From: Stagnimonas sp965279705
Lineage (GTDB): Bacteria > Pseudomonadota > Gammaproteobacteria > Nevskiales > Nevskiaceae
Assembly (NCBI GenBank): GCA_965279705.1
Contig: OZ257257.1
Span: 1,550,001-1,614,000 of the forward strand
Reading direction: 5' to 3'
DNA: 64,000 nt
The notes below the pieces were generated by a model. The model made no database searches. It worked only from the letters and a program-made list of their open reading frames with translations, and had not been told where the DNA came from. Position numbers and translations under genes: made by a program. Each line of letters starts with the position of its first letter. The first letter of the stretch is position 1. Shown here piece by piece: positions 15,623 through 25,291 of the stretch.

Positions 15623-18040
15623 ATGAAGTACTTCAGCCATGGGCTGTCGTTGCTGTGTCTGTGCACGCTTGCGGCCTGCGGCGACAGCGTGCCGGTCGCG
15701 TCCGCGCCGGGGTCGAATCCCCCGACGGTCGTCACGCCGGTGGACAACAGCCCGCCGCCCGCCGCTGCCAGCCTCGATACCGATGTTCTGCAGGACGTAC
15801 CGACCATGACGGCCTGCGATTTCCTCAACCGCGAGTACTGCCAGTTCCCCTGGCCCAGCAACTTCTTCACAGTGCCGGACGCGACCACCGATACCGGCCT
15901 GCGGGTGAATCTCGATGCCCTGCAGATGCCCCGCAATATCGCGGGCGTCTTGCTCAATCCGGCGGACTGGAATCGCAACGACGGCTTTTCGCCGGGCCAG
16001 GCGATTCTTGCCCGCGTGCCAGGGCTGGATTTATCCAAGACCGGCGCGGCGCCCATCACCAACATTGCGGCCAGCCTGTTCAGCGATGCGCCGATTGCGG
16101 TCTATGACCTGGGTGCGGATGCCAGCGCCACGCCGCTGCCGCATCTCGTCTACGCCGAGCTGGACGCCAACCTCACCGCGCAGCCCGCCGCCAGCCCCTT
16201 GATCGATGCCGGCCCGGCGCTGCTGGTGCGACCGGCAAAGAACTTCCAGTACGGCCACCGCTATGCCGTGGTGCTGCGCCAGCTCAGGGACGAAACCGGT
16301 GCCGTGCTCGAAGCACCGGCAGCCTTTCGCATCTATCGCGACAACCACAGCACCAGCCTGCCGATGGTGGAAGCGCGCCGCGCCGGCTTCGAGGCCCTGT
16401 TCCAGCAGTTGGGCAAGGCGGGTGTGAAGCGCAGCGAGCTGTATCTGACCTGGGATTTCACCGTGGCGAGCCAGCGCAACCTCACCGAGCGCGTCGTGCA
16501 CATCCGCGACGAGGCTTTCGCCGCGCTCGGGCCGGCATCGCCCAGCTTCACCGTCGATGCTGTCATCAACAACCCGGACAACGGCGACGTCTCCGACATC
16601 ACGGCGCGGCGCATTCGCGGCCACATCACCGTGCCCTGCTACCTCAACACGCCCAACTGCATCAGCGGCGGCACCTTCAACTACACGCCGGGGGTCGAAG
16701 GCCTCGCAGGGGATGGCCTGCCGGATCAGCTGTTGGCCGGCACACCGCTCGCCTCCACCGCGCGCGTGCCCTTCATCTGCTCGATCCCGCGCAAGACCTT
16801 TAACGGTGCGGCCGATCCGTCGACCGCGACGAGCTTTACCGCCGCACGCCCCAGCCTCTACGGCCACGGCCTGCTCGGCTCACGCGACGAGGGCAACACC
16901 TACGATTTCAACGTGCGCCACATGGCCGAAGAGCACAACACGGTGTTCTGCATGGTGGACTGGGCCGGCATGGCCACCGGCAATACGCCGGACGACCCGG
17001 CCGACACGCAGAAGTACGACCCGCTCTGGGACCTGGCCCTGCAGGACGCGCCCACCGTCATCACGCTGCTCGCCGAGATGGGTCAGTTCAGCAAGCTGGG
17101 CGACCGTGTGCAGCAGGGCCTGCTCAACTTCATGTTCATGGGCCGCGCGATGATCCACCCCGCCGGCTTGTGCAGCGACGCTGCGTTCCAGGTGAACGGC
17201 CAATGCGTGCTCGACACCACGGAGCTGTTCTACGACGGCAACTCGCAGGGCGGCATCATCGGCGGCGCGCTGCTGGCGGTGAGCCCGGACATCAAGAGCG
17301 CCGCACTCGGCGTGCCGGGCATGAACTATTCGACGCTCTTGCAACGCAGTGTCGATTTCGATACCTACGCGCAGGTGTTCTACAACGCCTACCCGGCAGG
17401 CATGGACCAGCAGTTCGTGCTGTCGCTGATCCAGATGCTGTGGGATCGCGGCGAGAACAACGGCTACGCCGAGACGCTGATCCCCGGCCACAACCTGCCC
17501 GGCGTGCCGCCCAAGCGCGCATTGCTGCACCCGGGCTTCAGCGACCATCAGGTGACGATGTACACGGCCGAGACGATGGCCCGCACCATCGAAGCCGGCG
17601 TGCATTGCCCGGCCGTGGTGCGCGGCCCGCGGGCGCAGCGCGGGCCTGCCGTTGCTGCGACGGTGAACCCCGACGTGCAGGCCGAGGCCGACTATCTCGC
17701 CGGCAACGGCGCGATGCTGCGCACGCCGCACCCGTTGCGCCGCCATCCCGATGACGAACCGTATTTCGGTCTGCCCTGCCTGCTGCCCGGCCACACCGGT
17801 AACGCGCTGGTGGTGTGGGATCGTGGCCCGCGCACGGCCGCACGCGACGACGGCGTGGTGCCGCCGCCGACCGACAACACACCACCCCGGCCCGAGCTGG
17901 GCTACGGCGGCGATCCGCACAGCGACCCGCGCAACGAGGTGCTGGCGCGCGCGCAGAAAAACGAATGGCTGAAACCCGCAGGTCGCTATGTCGACGTCTG
18001 CCAAGGCAAACCCTGTACGGCACGCGGGTTCGTGCCATGA
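15623..18040 (+). CDS. Exported lipoprotein, alpha/beta-hydrolase-like
   Basis: An 805-aa lipoprotein. The signal peptide ends in the lipobox LAAC (Cys ~20), followed by a Pro/Ser-rich linker. A nucleophile-elbow-like YDGNSQGGIIGG near residue 540 and DHQVTMY near residue 638 (a possible acid/His region) suggest a serine-hydrolase fold, possibly a secreted esterase or lipase related to lipase-like virulence factors. The N-terminal ~300 residues look like an all-beta domain. Several Cys occur in pairs, as expected for an exported protein. The start has cggagga 7 nt upstream. It is the first gene of three lipoprotein genes whose products share GDS right after the lipid-modified Cys. Substrate unknown. 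Confidence 0.75.
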   Translation: MKYFSHGLSLLCLCTLAACGDSVPVASAPGSNPPTVVTPVDNSPPPAAASLDTDVLQDVPTMTACDFLNREYCQFPWPSNFFTVPDATTDTGLRVNLDALQMPRNIAGVLLNPADWNRNDGFSPGQAILARVPGLDLSKTGAAPITNIAASLFSDAPIAVYDLGADASATPLPHLVYAELDANLTAQPAASPLIDAGPALLVRPAKNFQYGHRYAVVLRQLRDETGAVLEAPAAFRIYRDNHSTSLPMVEARRAGFEALFQQLGKAGVKRSELYLTWDFTVASQRNLTERVVHIRDEAFAALGPASPSFTVDAVINNPDNGDVSDITARRIRGHITVPCYLNTPNCISGGTFNYTPGVEGLAGDGLPDQLLAGTPLASTARVPFICSIPRKTFNGAADPSTATSFTAARPSLYGHGLLGSRDEGNTYDFNVRHMAEEHNTVFCMVDWAGMATGNTPDDPADTQKYDPLWDLALQDAPTVITLLAEMGQFSKLGDRVQQGLLNFMFMGRAMIHPAGLCSDAAFQVNGQCVLDTTELFYDGNSQGGIIGGALLAVSPDIKSAALGVPGMNYSTLLQRSVDFDTYAQVFYNAYPAGMDQQFVLSLIQMLWDRGENNGYAETLIPGHNLPGVPPKRALLHPGFSDHQVTMYTAETMARTIEAGVHCPAVVRGPRAQRGPAVAATVNPDVQAEADYLAGNGAMLRTPHPLRRHPDDEPYFGLPCLLPGHTGNALVVWDRGPRTAARDDGVVPPPTDNTPPRPELGYGGDPHSDPRNEVLARAQKNEWLKPAGRYVDVCQGKPCTARGFVP

Positions 18041-18066
18041 GCCGCAATCGCAACCGGAGTTTCCGC

Positions 18067-19635
18067 ATGACCTTGGCACTTTCTTTTCGTCCGCAGACGC
18101 TACTGCTGACGGCCGCCCTCGCACTGGCCGCCTGCGGTGACAGCACCGTGCTCAGCAATGGCGGCACCGTACCTGGCACGCCGCCGGTGGACCCCGCGAC
18201 GCTAGTGTTCAAGGCCGCCTCCGCGCAGCGCGTGGTCAGCCCCACGCCAGCGCAGATCGCCGGCGTCACGGCGGGTACCGCACCCGATACCTATCTGCAA
18301 CAGTTCAATCTCGGCGGCTATGGCGGTGCCTCGGTGCCGGACTCGCTGCCGGGTGTGCTGCACTTCGACATCGGCGGCGATCCGGCCAGCGGCAACTACA
18401 CGCCCATCCATCTGCGCGCGCTGGTGCTCGAAGGCCCGGATGCCAGCGGTGCACCGCAGCGGGTGGCGTTTCTCACGCTGGACGCCATCGGCGCCGGCAA
18501 CGTCATCCAGAAGAAGCTGGCCGAAGCGGTGTCCGCCGCCAGCGGCATCGCGCCCGAGAACGTGCTGTGGGGGCAGACGCACACGCATTCCTCCGCCGAC
18601 CTGCAAGGCTTGTGGGGCGGCGTGCCGCTGAGCTGGCTCGACTGCACCACCGCCGATGCCGCCACCGCCTGTGACCCGGCGCTGCAGGCGGGGCTGTATC
18701 AGCTGGCGGGCGAGGCGGTGGCCGAGGCCGTCGCCAAGCTCAAGCCCGCGCAGCTCAGGCTGGCGGCGACGGAGCTCACGGGCGAGGCGCAGCGCAACAA
18801 CTATCGTCGCTGCAACGCCGACGGCACCCTGAACCCCGACGCCCACCTGATGGTGTTGCAGCCGGTCGATGCCAACGGCGCCGCACTCGGCACGCTGGTG
18901 CAATACACCGCGCATCCCACCGTGCTGGGCGGCGATAACCGGCAGGTGCATTCCGACTATGTGGGCGCCCTCGCGCGCGGCATCGAGCGACGCTACGGCG
19001 CCACCGCCGTCTACTTCAACGGCCCCATCGCCGACGCGGCACCGCGCGCGCCGGATGGCGTTGACGACTATCAGCGTGCGGACGCACTCGGCGAGCTGCT
19101 GGCTGTTGCAGTTGAAAAAAACCTCAAGGCCAATACCCGCGTGCTGAAACCACCCTTCACGGTCGCACACGCCAGCGCTTTTCTGGTCGCGGCCAATCCG
19201 CTGTTCACGGCTGGCGGTGCCATCCGTGCCTTCAACGGCTATTACGAGTTTCTGCCGCGCGAGGCGAATGCGCTGCCGATCCCCGAGGCGCTGAAAGCCG
19301 TGTTGCCGCAGACCGTGGTCGGTGCCACCACCACCGTCAGCCGCCTGACGCTCGGTGAAGGGGCTAGCGCGCTGGAGATCGTCACCATTCCCGGCGAGGC
19401 GACGCGCAGCTACGGCGAGACTATCCGTGCCCGCGCTGCCACACCCGACATGATGCTGCTCGGCCTCACCCACGATTCGCTCGGCTACATCATCCCCACC
19501 GCAGAGTTCGGCGTGAGCCAGGCCGAATGCGGTCTGCCCTATGAAGAGACCGTGTCGCTCGGCGCGCAGACCGTGCCGCTGCTGGATGCGCAGGCTTATG
19601 GCCCCTTGTTCGGCCAGGCGCTGCCGGTGCCATGA
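18067..19635 (+). CDS. Neutral/alkaline ceramidase-like lipoprotein
   Basis: About 522 aa from the ATG at 18067, which has cggag 8 nt upstream; an ATG at 18037 overlapping the previous stop lacks a ribosome site. The signal peptide ends in LAAC followed by GDS. The body resembles the N-terminal domain of neutral ceramidases: VAFLTLDAIG, LWGQTHTHSSADLQG near residue 175 (metal-binding His pair) and VQYTAHPTVLGG near residue 281. Family members are zinc amidases that hydrolyse N-acyl sphingosine; the usual C-terminal immunoglobulin-like domain is not obvious. In a bacterium the natural substrate may be another lipid amide or ester. The stop overlaps the next start. Confidence 0.72.
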   Translation: MTLALSFRPQTLLLTAALALAACGDSTVLSNGGTVPGTPPVDPATLVFKAASAQRVVSPTPAQIAGVTAGTAPDTYLQQFNLGGYGGASVPDSLPGVLHFDIGGDPASGNYTPIHLRALVLEGPDASGAPQRVAFLTLDAIGAGNVIQKKLAEAVSAASGIAPENVLWGQTHTHSSADLQGLWGGVPLSWLDCTTADAATACDPALQAGLYQLAGEAVAEAVAKLKPAQLRLAATELTGEAQRNNYRRCNADGTLNPDAHLMVLQPVDANGAALGTLVQYTAHPTVLGGDNRQVHSDYVGALARGIERRYGATAVYFNGPIADAAPRAPDGVDDYQRADALGELLAVAVEKNLKANTRVLKPPFTVAHASAFLVAANPLFTAGGAIRAFNGYYEFLPREANALPIPEALKAVLPQTVVGATTTVSRLTLGEGASALEIVTIPGEATRSYGETIRARAATPDMMLLGLTHDSLGYIIPTAEFGVSQAECGLPYEETVSLGAQTVPLLDAQAYGPLFGQALPVP

Positions 19636-20894
19636 GCGCCCTTCGCCCCGACGCCCTGCGCTTGCTCATCGCCGCTGCCGGGTTCGCGCTGTCGGCTTGC
19701 GGCGATTCGGACATCGGCCGCGTCGACAACGGTGGGCTACCCACGCCGCCACCGCCACCACTGGCGAAATGCGCGACGCTGATGGCACCGGCCTTCACAT
19801 CCGGTTTCACGCCGCTGCCCGCAGCCCCCGTGGCAGTGACTGCCGAAGTGCAGGCCGCGCGCGACCGCTTGCTGGGGCCGGGTGCCACCGACCCCACGCA
19901 GGTGAAACTCTGGTGGACGGGTGTGGCCAGCTATATCGCCTCGGTCGGCGGGCATCTGTTCCTGTTCGATGCCTGGGAAATCATCGGCGTGCACGCCAAC
20001 TACTCGCCGGTGACGCGAGAAGACCTGGTGGCGATCGCACCCGAGGCCATTCTTGTCGGGCATGGTCACTTCGACCACGCCGGCGATCTCGGCTATGTCG
20101 CCGGCCGCAGCGGTGCGCTGGTGGTGGCAGGCGAGGCCACCTGTGCTACCGCCCGCGAGCAGGCCGACCGCGACGGCAACGCCGACAAGGTGCAGTGCCT
20201 GCTGCTGGGTAATGCCACTGAACCGGCCATCGGCAGCGTGCAGCGCCTCAAGCTCTGGGCCGACCTGCCCGAGCTTTCGGTGCTGCGCCACACCCACTCG
20301 GCGGCAGAGCCCGCCGACATCGCCGCCGGCAACCTGCCGCTGGTGTTCGTGCCGGACGTGCTCACCTACCTGATGCACCTCAATACCGATCCGCAGGAGA
20401 CGCTGTGGTTCCTGCAATCGGTCGATGACGAGGTGGGCAACAGCCCGGCCGGTGGCACCTGGGCCTATCACCTGCGTGTCGGCGAGTTCACCCTGCTCTG
20501 GCACGACTCGGCCGGGCCCATCGCCGAGGGCAAGCCGTTTGCCGAGGAGATCACCTGCGCGCTGGATAGCTTCCCCGCCTGCGTCGATGTGCAGCTCGGC
20601 ACCATCGTCGGCTTCGGAGCCCTCACCAGCGGGCTGCGCGATGTGGGGCTTTATGTGCGCAATGCGCATCCCAAGGTCTCGCTGCCCAATCATCACGATG
20701 CCTGGGCACCGGTGATAGGGCCGGGCGCGGAGTCTTACGAAGTGCAATGGCGTGCCGAGGTGGCCTCCATGCCCAACGCGCCGGAACTCGACTATCTCAA
20801 CGACCCCGAGGACTATCTGCGCGTGCGCAGCTATCGCATCGACGACCCGCGCTGGGTGGCACCCATGCCTGGCTCTTCGTGTGCGGCACGCTGA
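19632..20894 (+). CDS. Metallo-beta-lactamase-fold lipoprotein
   Basis: A 420-aa exported lipoprotein with signal peptide and lipobox LSAC followed by GDS. The metal motif GHGHFDHAGDLG near residues 140-151 is the HxHxDH signature of the MBL fold, and a late NHHDAW near residue 355 may supply another ligand. It resembles UlaG/AttM-like metal-dependent hydrolases rather than beta-lactamases. Its start overlaps the stop of the ceramidase-like gene (ATGA), so the two are translated together. With the preceding two genes it forms an exported hydrolase set likely acting on an ester- or amide-containing compound outside the cytoplasm. Confidence 0.78.
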   Translation: MSALRPDALRLLIAAAGFALSACGDSDIGRVDNGGLPTPPPPPLAKCATLMAPAFTSGFTPLPAAPVAVTAEVQAARDRLLGPGATDPTQVKLWWTGVASYIASVGGHLFLFDAWEIIGVHANYSPVTREDLVAIAPEAILVGHGHFDHAGDLGYVAGRSGALVVAGEATCATAREQADRDGNADKVQCLLLGNATEPAIGSVQRLKLWADLPELSVLRHTHSAAEPADIAAGNLPLVFVPDVLTYLMHLNTDPQETLWFLQSVDDEVGNSPAGGTWAYHLRVGEFTLLWHDSAGPIAEGKPFAEEITCALDSFPACVDVQLGTIVGFGALTSGLRDVGLYVRNAHPKVSLPNHHDAWAPVIGPGAESYEVQWRAEVASMPNAPELDYLNDPEDYLRVRSYRIDDPRWVAPMPGSSCAAR

Positions 20895-20945
20895 TAGGGC
20901 CGTGACCGGATGCGCGAGCCCCATCGGTATAGCTGAGCCAGCCCG

Positions 20946-22637
20946 TTACAGCGGCGAGCAGAATCCCGGTGCGCGTCCTTCCTCCTGCGCGGAGAGAATC
21001 TCAGCGACATAGACGCCGAGGTCTGGTGGCAGCGTCGGCACTACGGCATTGGCGATATCGGTTTGGCGCTGCAACGTCCAGCAGGGCATGGTGATCTGCA
21101 ACTTGGCCGGTGTTGCTGAGAGGGGGCCGGTGAGAAAGCGCTGGCTGCCGAAATGCTGGCTCAGAAAGGTCTGCACTTCCGGGCGCTGCTGGTCGCGATG
21201 ATCCCAGAGCGCCTTGGGCACTTCCACTGCACTGCGATACACATGCGGCTGCGCGCTGAGGCCGCGGGCGCGGCGTTCCTGCCGTAGTCCATCGGTGCTG
21301 TGCAGGATCAGATCGATCGGCACACCGCTGCCGATCTGCAGGCGCAGCGTTGCTGGCGAGCAGTAAGGGTTGAAGTCGAGCACCTCTGCATCCCAGCCGT
21401 CGATCGTGCCCGCGTAGCGACTGTCTTCTGGTTGGTAGTGCGTGATGCCTGACCAGGGCAGCACAGCGCCGCGCAAGGGTTCGTCGGTGCGCGTAAAGCG
21501 CCAGGCGGCGTCGGTGAGATCTTTCTGCCAAAAACCAGTGTGGTCGGCGGCGTCCAGTCCCTCGACCCGCAGCACGCGATGCACGGTATCGGGTGGCAAC
21601 TTGCGGATGCTGACGCGCTCGGTGATGCGGCCCGGTACGCGTGGTTGTTGCGTCCAATCCAGTGCGGGTAGCTGAAACAGCGGTGCGGCCACGCCCTCCT
21701 GATCCTGCCAGGAATAATCGAAAAACAGGCTGTTGCCGCCGGAGGAATCGAACTCGTAGAGCCGCGTGTAGATGGCGCCCGTGCGGCTGACCACCATCAC
21801 GGTGGAGCCGCTGCCACTCATGCCCGCCATCGCCACCGTGCCGCGTTCGGGGCCACAGACTTCGCGGCTCTCGTCGCTGGGCAGCCAAGGGTCGAGATAG
21901 GTAATGCGCAGTCCGTCGCTCCGCAGCGCATACAAGGTCAGGATGCCGAAGACCGCTTGCGGACGGCCAGCGCTGTCGATGTAGGTCTTGTCGTCCCCAG
22001 CAAGGCTGGACGTGGCCCAGGTCTTGACGTCCGGGGGCAGCTGCTGGCCCAGATCTGTCCAGAAGAACGCGCCCCAGCGGCGGGTCCATCCCGCGCTCAT
22101 CGGGCCATAGCTGGCGGTGTCCAGCGTGTAGATCCAGCGACTGGCGTTGAGCGCCAGGATCACCGTGCCGTCCACCGAAAGAGAGGTGGCCTGGCCCTGC
22201 AGACAACCCGGCATCAGCAGCTGCCGCCAGGGTTCATCGATACCGGTCAGTTCACGATTGGCCTTGAGGTAGATGTTGCCCTCGCGCAGCGCGAAGTAAT
22301 GCGTCGCGTTGTAGCTCTCGCGGTTGTCACGCAGGTAGATGAAATCCGGCAAGGTCGCGGCGATGGCGGGTGCTGCCGATCCACCCCCGGTCAGTGCGGT
22401 CGGCACCCCCAGGCCTGGGTCCGGTACGGCTTGCAGCAAGCCGGTGGTACCGAGGTAGTCCACAGCACAGAGTGCATCTGGCGTGGTGCGTGCGGCAGCC
22501 GGCACGGCGGCATCGGCAGCGGGCCGTGCTGCCATGGCGGCATAGGGTGGCGCCGATGCCGGCAAACTGCCGTTGCCACCGCAGGCGCAGAGCGCCGAAA
22601 CGGATAGCGATGCCAGAAAACGAAAAGCTCGCTGCAT
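20946..22637 (-). CDS. Exported lipoprotein, unknown function
   Basis: About 563 aa from the ATG at 22637; two in-frame ATGs further upstream (22649, 22700) would lengthen the n-region. The signal peptide ends in LCAC with GGNGS following. I do not recognise the family. The body has repeated strand-like patterns with Trp and Gly (for example SRWIYTLDTASYG, RTGAIYTRLYEF) suggesting a beta-propeller-like fold. It lies 106 bp downstream of the three-haem cytochrome gene on the same strand and convergent with the lipoprotein trio, so it may be the last gene of the redox operon or a separate unit. Confidence 0.65.
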   Translation of the reverse strand: MQRAFRFLASLSVSALCACGGNGSLPASAPPYAAMAARPAADAAVPAAARTTPDALCAVDYLGTTGLLQAVPDPGLGVPTALTGGGSAAPAIAATLPDFIYLRDNRESYNATHYFALREGNIYLKANRELTGIDEPWRQLLMPGCLQGQATSLSVDGTVILALNASRWIYTLDTASYGPMSAGWTRRWGAFFWTDLGQQLPPDVKTWATSSLAGDDKTYIDSAGRPQAVFGILTLYALRSDGLRITYLDPWLPSDESREVCGPERGTVAMAGMSGSGSTVMVVSRTGAIYTRLYEFDSSGGNSLFFDYSWQDQEGVAAPLFQLPALDWTQQPRVPGRITERVSIRKLPPDTVHRVLRVEGLDAADHTGFWQKDLTDAAWRFTRTDEPLRGAVLPWSGITHYQPEDSRYAGTIDGWDAEVLDFNPYCSPATLRLQIGSGVPIDLILHSTDGLRQERRARGLSAQPHVYRSAVEVPKALWDHRDQQRPEVQTFLSQHFGSQRFLTGPLSATPAKLQITMPCWTLQRQTDIANAVVPTLPPDLGVYVAEILSAQEEGRAPGFCSPL

Positions 22638-22743
22638 GTTTGCGCTCATCCAATACAGCAGGTGCTCGGCAATACGTCGAGCTCTCTCACGAAGCGACAT
22701 GGTGGGTCATCGTGACGACCTCGATTTTTGGCGAGCTGTGGCA

Positions 22744-25230
22744 TCAGAGCGTCTTCAGGTATTCGATCACCGCGCGACGCTCGGCAGTGGTCAGCCTGTC
22801 GCCGAACACATGTCCTCCGTTGCCGTTGCCCAAAGTGCGGGTGTCGTACACCAGACGCTTGTCGAGGGCGCCCGGTGTTGGGTCTGTCAGGGGCACGATT
22901 CCTGGGTAGCCAAGCCCGGCCAGGATGTTCAGTATCACTTGCGTAGTCGATGGACCTTGATCATCCGTTAGGTTGCAGTTGAAGAGGGGGCTTCCGGGGA
23001 TATCTGCACAGGCGAGCGCCTGGGATTTCCAGCCCAGTGCCGAGAAATCGTAGGCGCTGAGCCGCTGGTCAAAGCCCGTGACCCCATCGACGGTCTGCAA
23101 CTGCCGCCGCCAGATGGGCTTGCGCAGGCTGGAGTCGAGCAGTGCTTCGATGGTAGGCACCGAGCCGTTGTGCAGATACGGCGCGGTTGCCCAGGTGCCG
23201 TAGAGCGGCGGCGCCTGATAACCGATCACGGTTTTCTCCCAGCCACAGACGCCATCGATTCGAGTCTGCGAGAGGTCATCGGCCACTTCGGTGACGGGGT
23301 CTTTGTCCTCGGGTGCGACATAGCCCGGCAGGTTGTCGGGATAACCCCAGTAGGTGGAATCCCATCCCCTGCGCAGGGTCGGGGTCAGCATGTCGGCGCG
23401 CGCCCGGTCGGTGCCGATGACGGCGAGTGGCGAGATATGCGATGCCACGCCTTCGAGTTGCGGGTCTTGCAGATACGCCGGGTCGTTGACGAAGCGTGGC
23501 GAGTAGGCGCCGTGGCAGCTGGCGCAACTGCCATTGCCGCCCAGAGGTTTAGGACCAGGGTTGTTTAGGTCGTCTGCCCATAAATCCTTGCTGTGGAACA
23601 GCACTGCACCCTGTTCGGCCAGCGCGGTGTTGATCTCGCCGGGGAATACGGGTGATTCGAGCGAGAGGAAAAACGCCTCCAGATCCTGATCGTATTTTTC
23701 GATGCGATCGCGATAACTCTTGCCGTCAAGCGAAAGCAGATCTGTCAGCTCGCCCGGCCCGGCGGCCATGATGATGCGCGTGCTGTCGTTGGAGACGCCG
23801 GAGTCGAAAAACTTGCGGGGCCGCGAACCCATGTTCCACCAGGGTGGGGTGTCCTGCGTGTGCGCCAGCGGGTGTGCGGCGTCCTGCGGCGAGCTGCTGA
23901 TCACCAGTTTGGTGAGGTTTGGACTCAAGCCCAGCGAGTCGAAATCAAGCAGGGTGATGAGCACCTCGAAGGCAGCCACGGCGTTGTTCTGGCCGCGCTG
24001 CTTGATGCCGATGTTGAACAGCGAATTCACATCCATCGCCGGGATGGCAGACCCCAGCGGCGTGCCTGCAGTGGGCGAGCCGTCCTGCGCGTTTTGCGGC
24101 ACATCGAAGTTGTTGTTGCCGAGGCCGAGATTCTTCATCGTGATGATCTGCGGGTCGCCCGCGGACACATCGCCGATCTGGCCGCCATGGCACTGGAAGC
24201 ACGCCGCCGTGCCGATACCACCGGTCCATTTGCCATCGGCATCCTTGCTCTGGCGCTGGCCCAGCGGCAGGTTGCCGCTGCCGCCATTGGTGGCATTCGG
24301 GTCTTCGCCCGCCAGCGGGTAGGGGTTGTGAAAGGGTGATTGATTCAGCCCGTAACGCAAGGTGTAGAGCTGCTCGAAATTGGCAGGGCGGCTGCTCAGG
24401 CCCCATTTTTTCCAGCTGTCGTCGTAGGTGGTGGCGGTGGTGCTTTCGATGGGAAGCTCGTCCATCAAAAACGCCAGCCCGCGGTTGCGGCGCAGACGGA
24501 AGTCGCCACAGGTCAGCGGCGATTGCTCGGCCACCGGCAGATTGGCGTGGCAGTTTTCCCACCAGCCGTTGTAGAACACCGCACGATTGGCGTTGACACC
24601 AGGGCGGATCAGCGTGCGCGGATCAACAGGTAACGCCGCGTCATCGGGCTTCGCGGCCTGGCCGCTGCCACCTTCGCAGTAGCTCTGCCAGACATGCCGC
24701 GCGTGCTTGCTGCCCAGCAACGACAGCTCTGGTGATGGCGGTATGTCGGTGCTGGAACCAAGACAGGACTTGGGGTCAACAAAGCCATCGAGCAGACGCG
24801 CCATGTCGGCATATGCCGCACTGTTCTTGGGCCATGGGCTACCACCGGTATGTTTCTTCGGGTCTTGGCCTGAGGCCATCAGCAGGATGCGGGAAGTGGG
24901 GTTGTTGCGTCCCAGCGTTTCCCAAGCGGCTTTCAGCTTCACCATGTCTTCACTGGCGTTGCTGGAGAGCATGAACTCACGCCCATCCTCGACATCGCCG
25001 ATGCCGCTGGGGATATGGCAGGTGCGACAGAACGCCAGTGGCGCCTGCACCTTCTGGCTCAGCAGCTCATCACAGTTTTTGGGTGCCGTGCCGCCGGCCA
25101 CCGGGCTCACGGGCGTCAGCCCACTAGGCTGATTGGGATTCGCGCCACCACAGGCGGCGAGCAGCAGGGCAGCGAGCAGCGGCAGCAGGGTATGGGCCGA
25201 GCGGCGGTAACGGGGATGTGACAGGTGCAT
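22744..25230 (-). CDS. Three-haem c-type cytochrome lipoprotein
   Basis: About 828 aa from the ATG at 25230, which has aggagag 6 nt upstream. The signal peptide ends in LAAC (Cys ~27). Three CxxCH haem sites are visible: CRTCH at residues ~68-72, CFQCH in the middle and CASCH in the C-terminal third. The C-terminal part (YQAPPLYGTWATAPYLHNGSVPTI is read in two segments: APPLYGTWATAPYLHNG and VPTIEALL) recalls the di-haem peroxidase/MauG and RoxA-RoxB latex-oxygenase type proteins. Function could be a periplasmic or surface oxygenase/peroxidase or an electron conduit. It follows the apbE gene by 61 bp, within the same run of exported redox proteins. Confidence 0.75.
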   Translation of the reverse strand: MHLSHPRYRRSAHTLLPLLAALLLAACGGANPNQPSGLTPVSPVAGGTAPKNCDELLSQKVQAPLAFCRTCHIPSGIGDVEDGREFMLSSNASEDMVKLKAAWETLGRNNPTSRILLMASGQDPKKHTGGSPWPKNSAAYADMARLLDGFVDPKSCLGSSTDIPPSPELSLLGSKHARHVWQSYCEGGSGQAAKPDDAALPVDPRTLIRPGVNANRAVFYNGWWENCHANLPVAEQSPLTCGDFRLRRNRGLAFLMDELPIESTTATTYDDSWKKWGLSSRPANFEQLYTLRYGLNQSPFHNPYPLAGEDPNATNGGSGNLPLGQRQSKDADGKWTGGIGTAACFQCHGGQIGDVSAGDPQIITMKNLGLGNNNFDVPQNAQDGSPTAGTPLGSAIPAMDVNSLFNIGIKQRGQNNAVAAFEVLITLLDFDSLGLSPNLTKLVISSSPQDAAHPLAHTQDTPPWWNMGSRPRKFFDSGVSNDSTRIIMAAGPGELTDLLSLDGKSYRDRIEKYDQDLEAFFLSLESPVFPGEINTALAEQGAVLFHSKDLWADDLNNPGPKPLGGNGSCASCHGAYSPRFVNDPAYLQDPQLEGVASHISPLAVIGTDRARADMLTPTLRRGWDSTYWGYPDNLPGYVAPEDKDPVTEVADDLSQTRIDGVCGWEKTVIGYQAPPLYGTWATAPYLHNGSVPTIEALLDSSLRKPIWRRQLQTVDGVTGFDQRLSAYDFSALGWKSQALACADIPGSPLFNCNLTDDQGPSTTQVILNILAGLGYPGIVPLTDPTPGALDKRLVYDTRTLGNGNGGHVFGDRLTTAERRAVIEYLKTL

Positions 25231-25291
25231 GTGCTCTCTCCTCATGGGTGTCGTGCCGATGCGTGTCGGCGGCGATCGTGTGGGGTGACGC

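Noticed and set aside
15424..16065. Upstream extension of the first AraC gene to 546 codons
   Set aside because: It would overlap the start of the divergent lipoprotein gene and adds no domain; the regulator fits ~332 aa.
16880..18124. A 414-codon minus-strand frame inside the hydrolase-like lipoprotein
   Set aside because: No recognisable domain and low-complexity composition; an antisense shadow. The same applies to 18202-19473 and 19737-20924.
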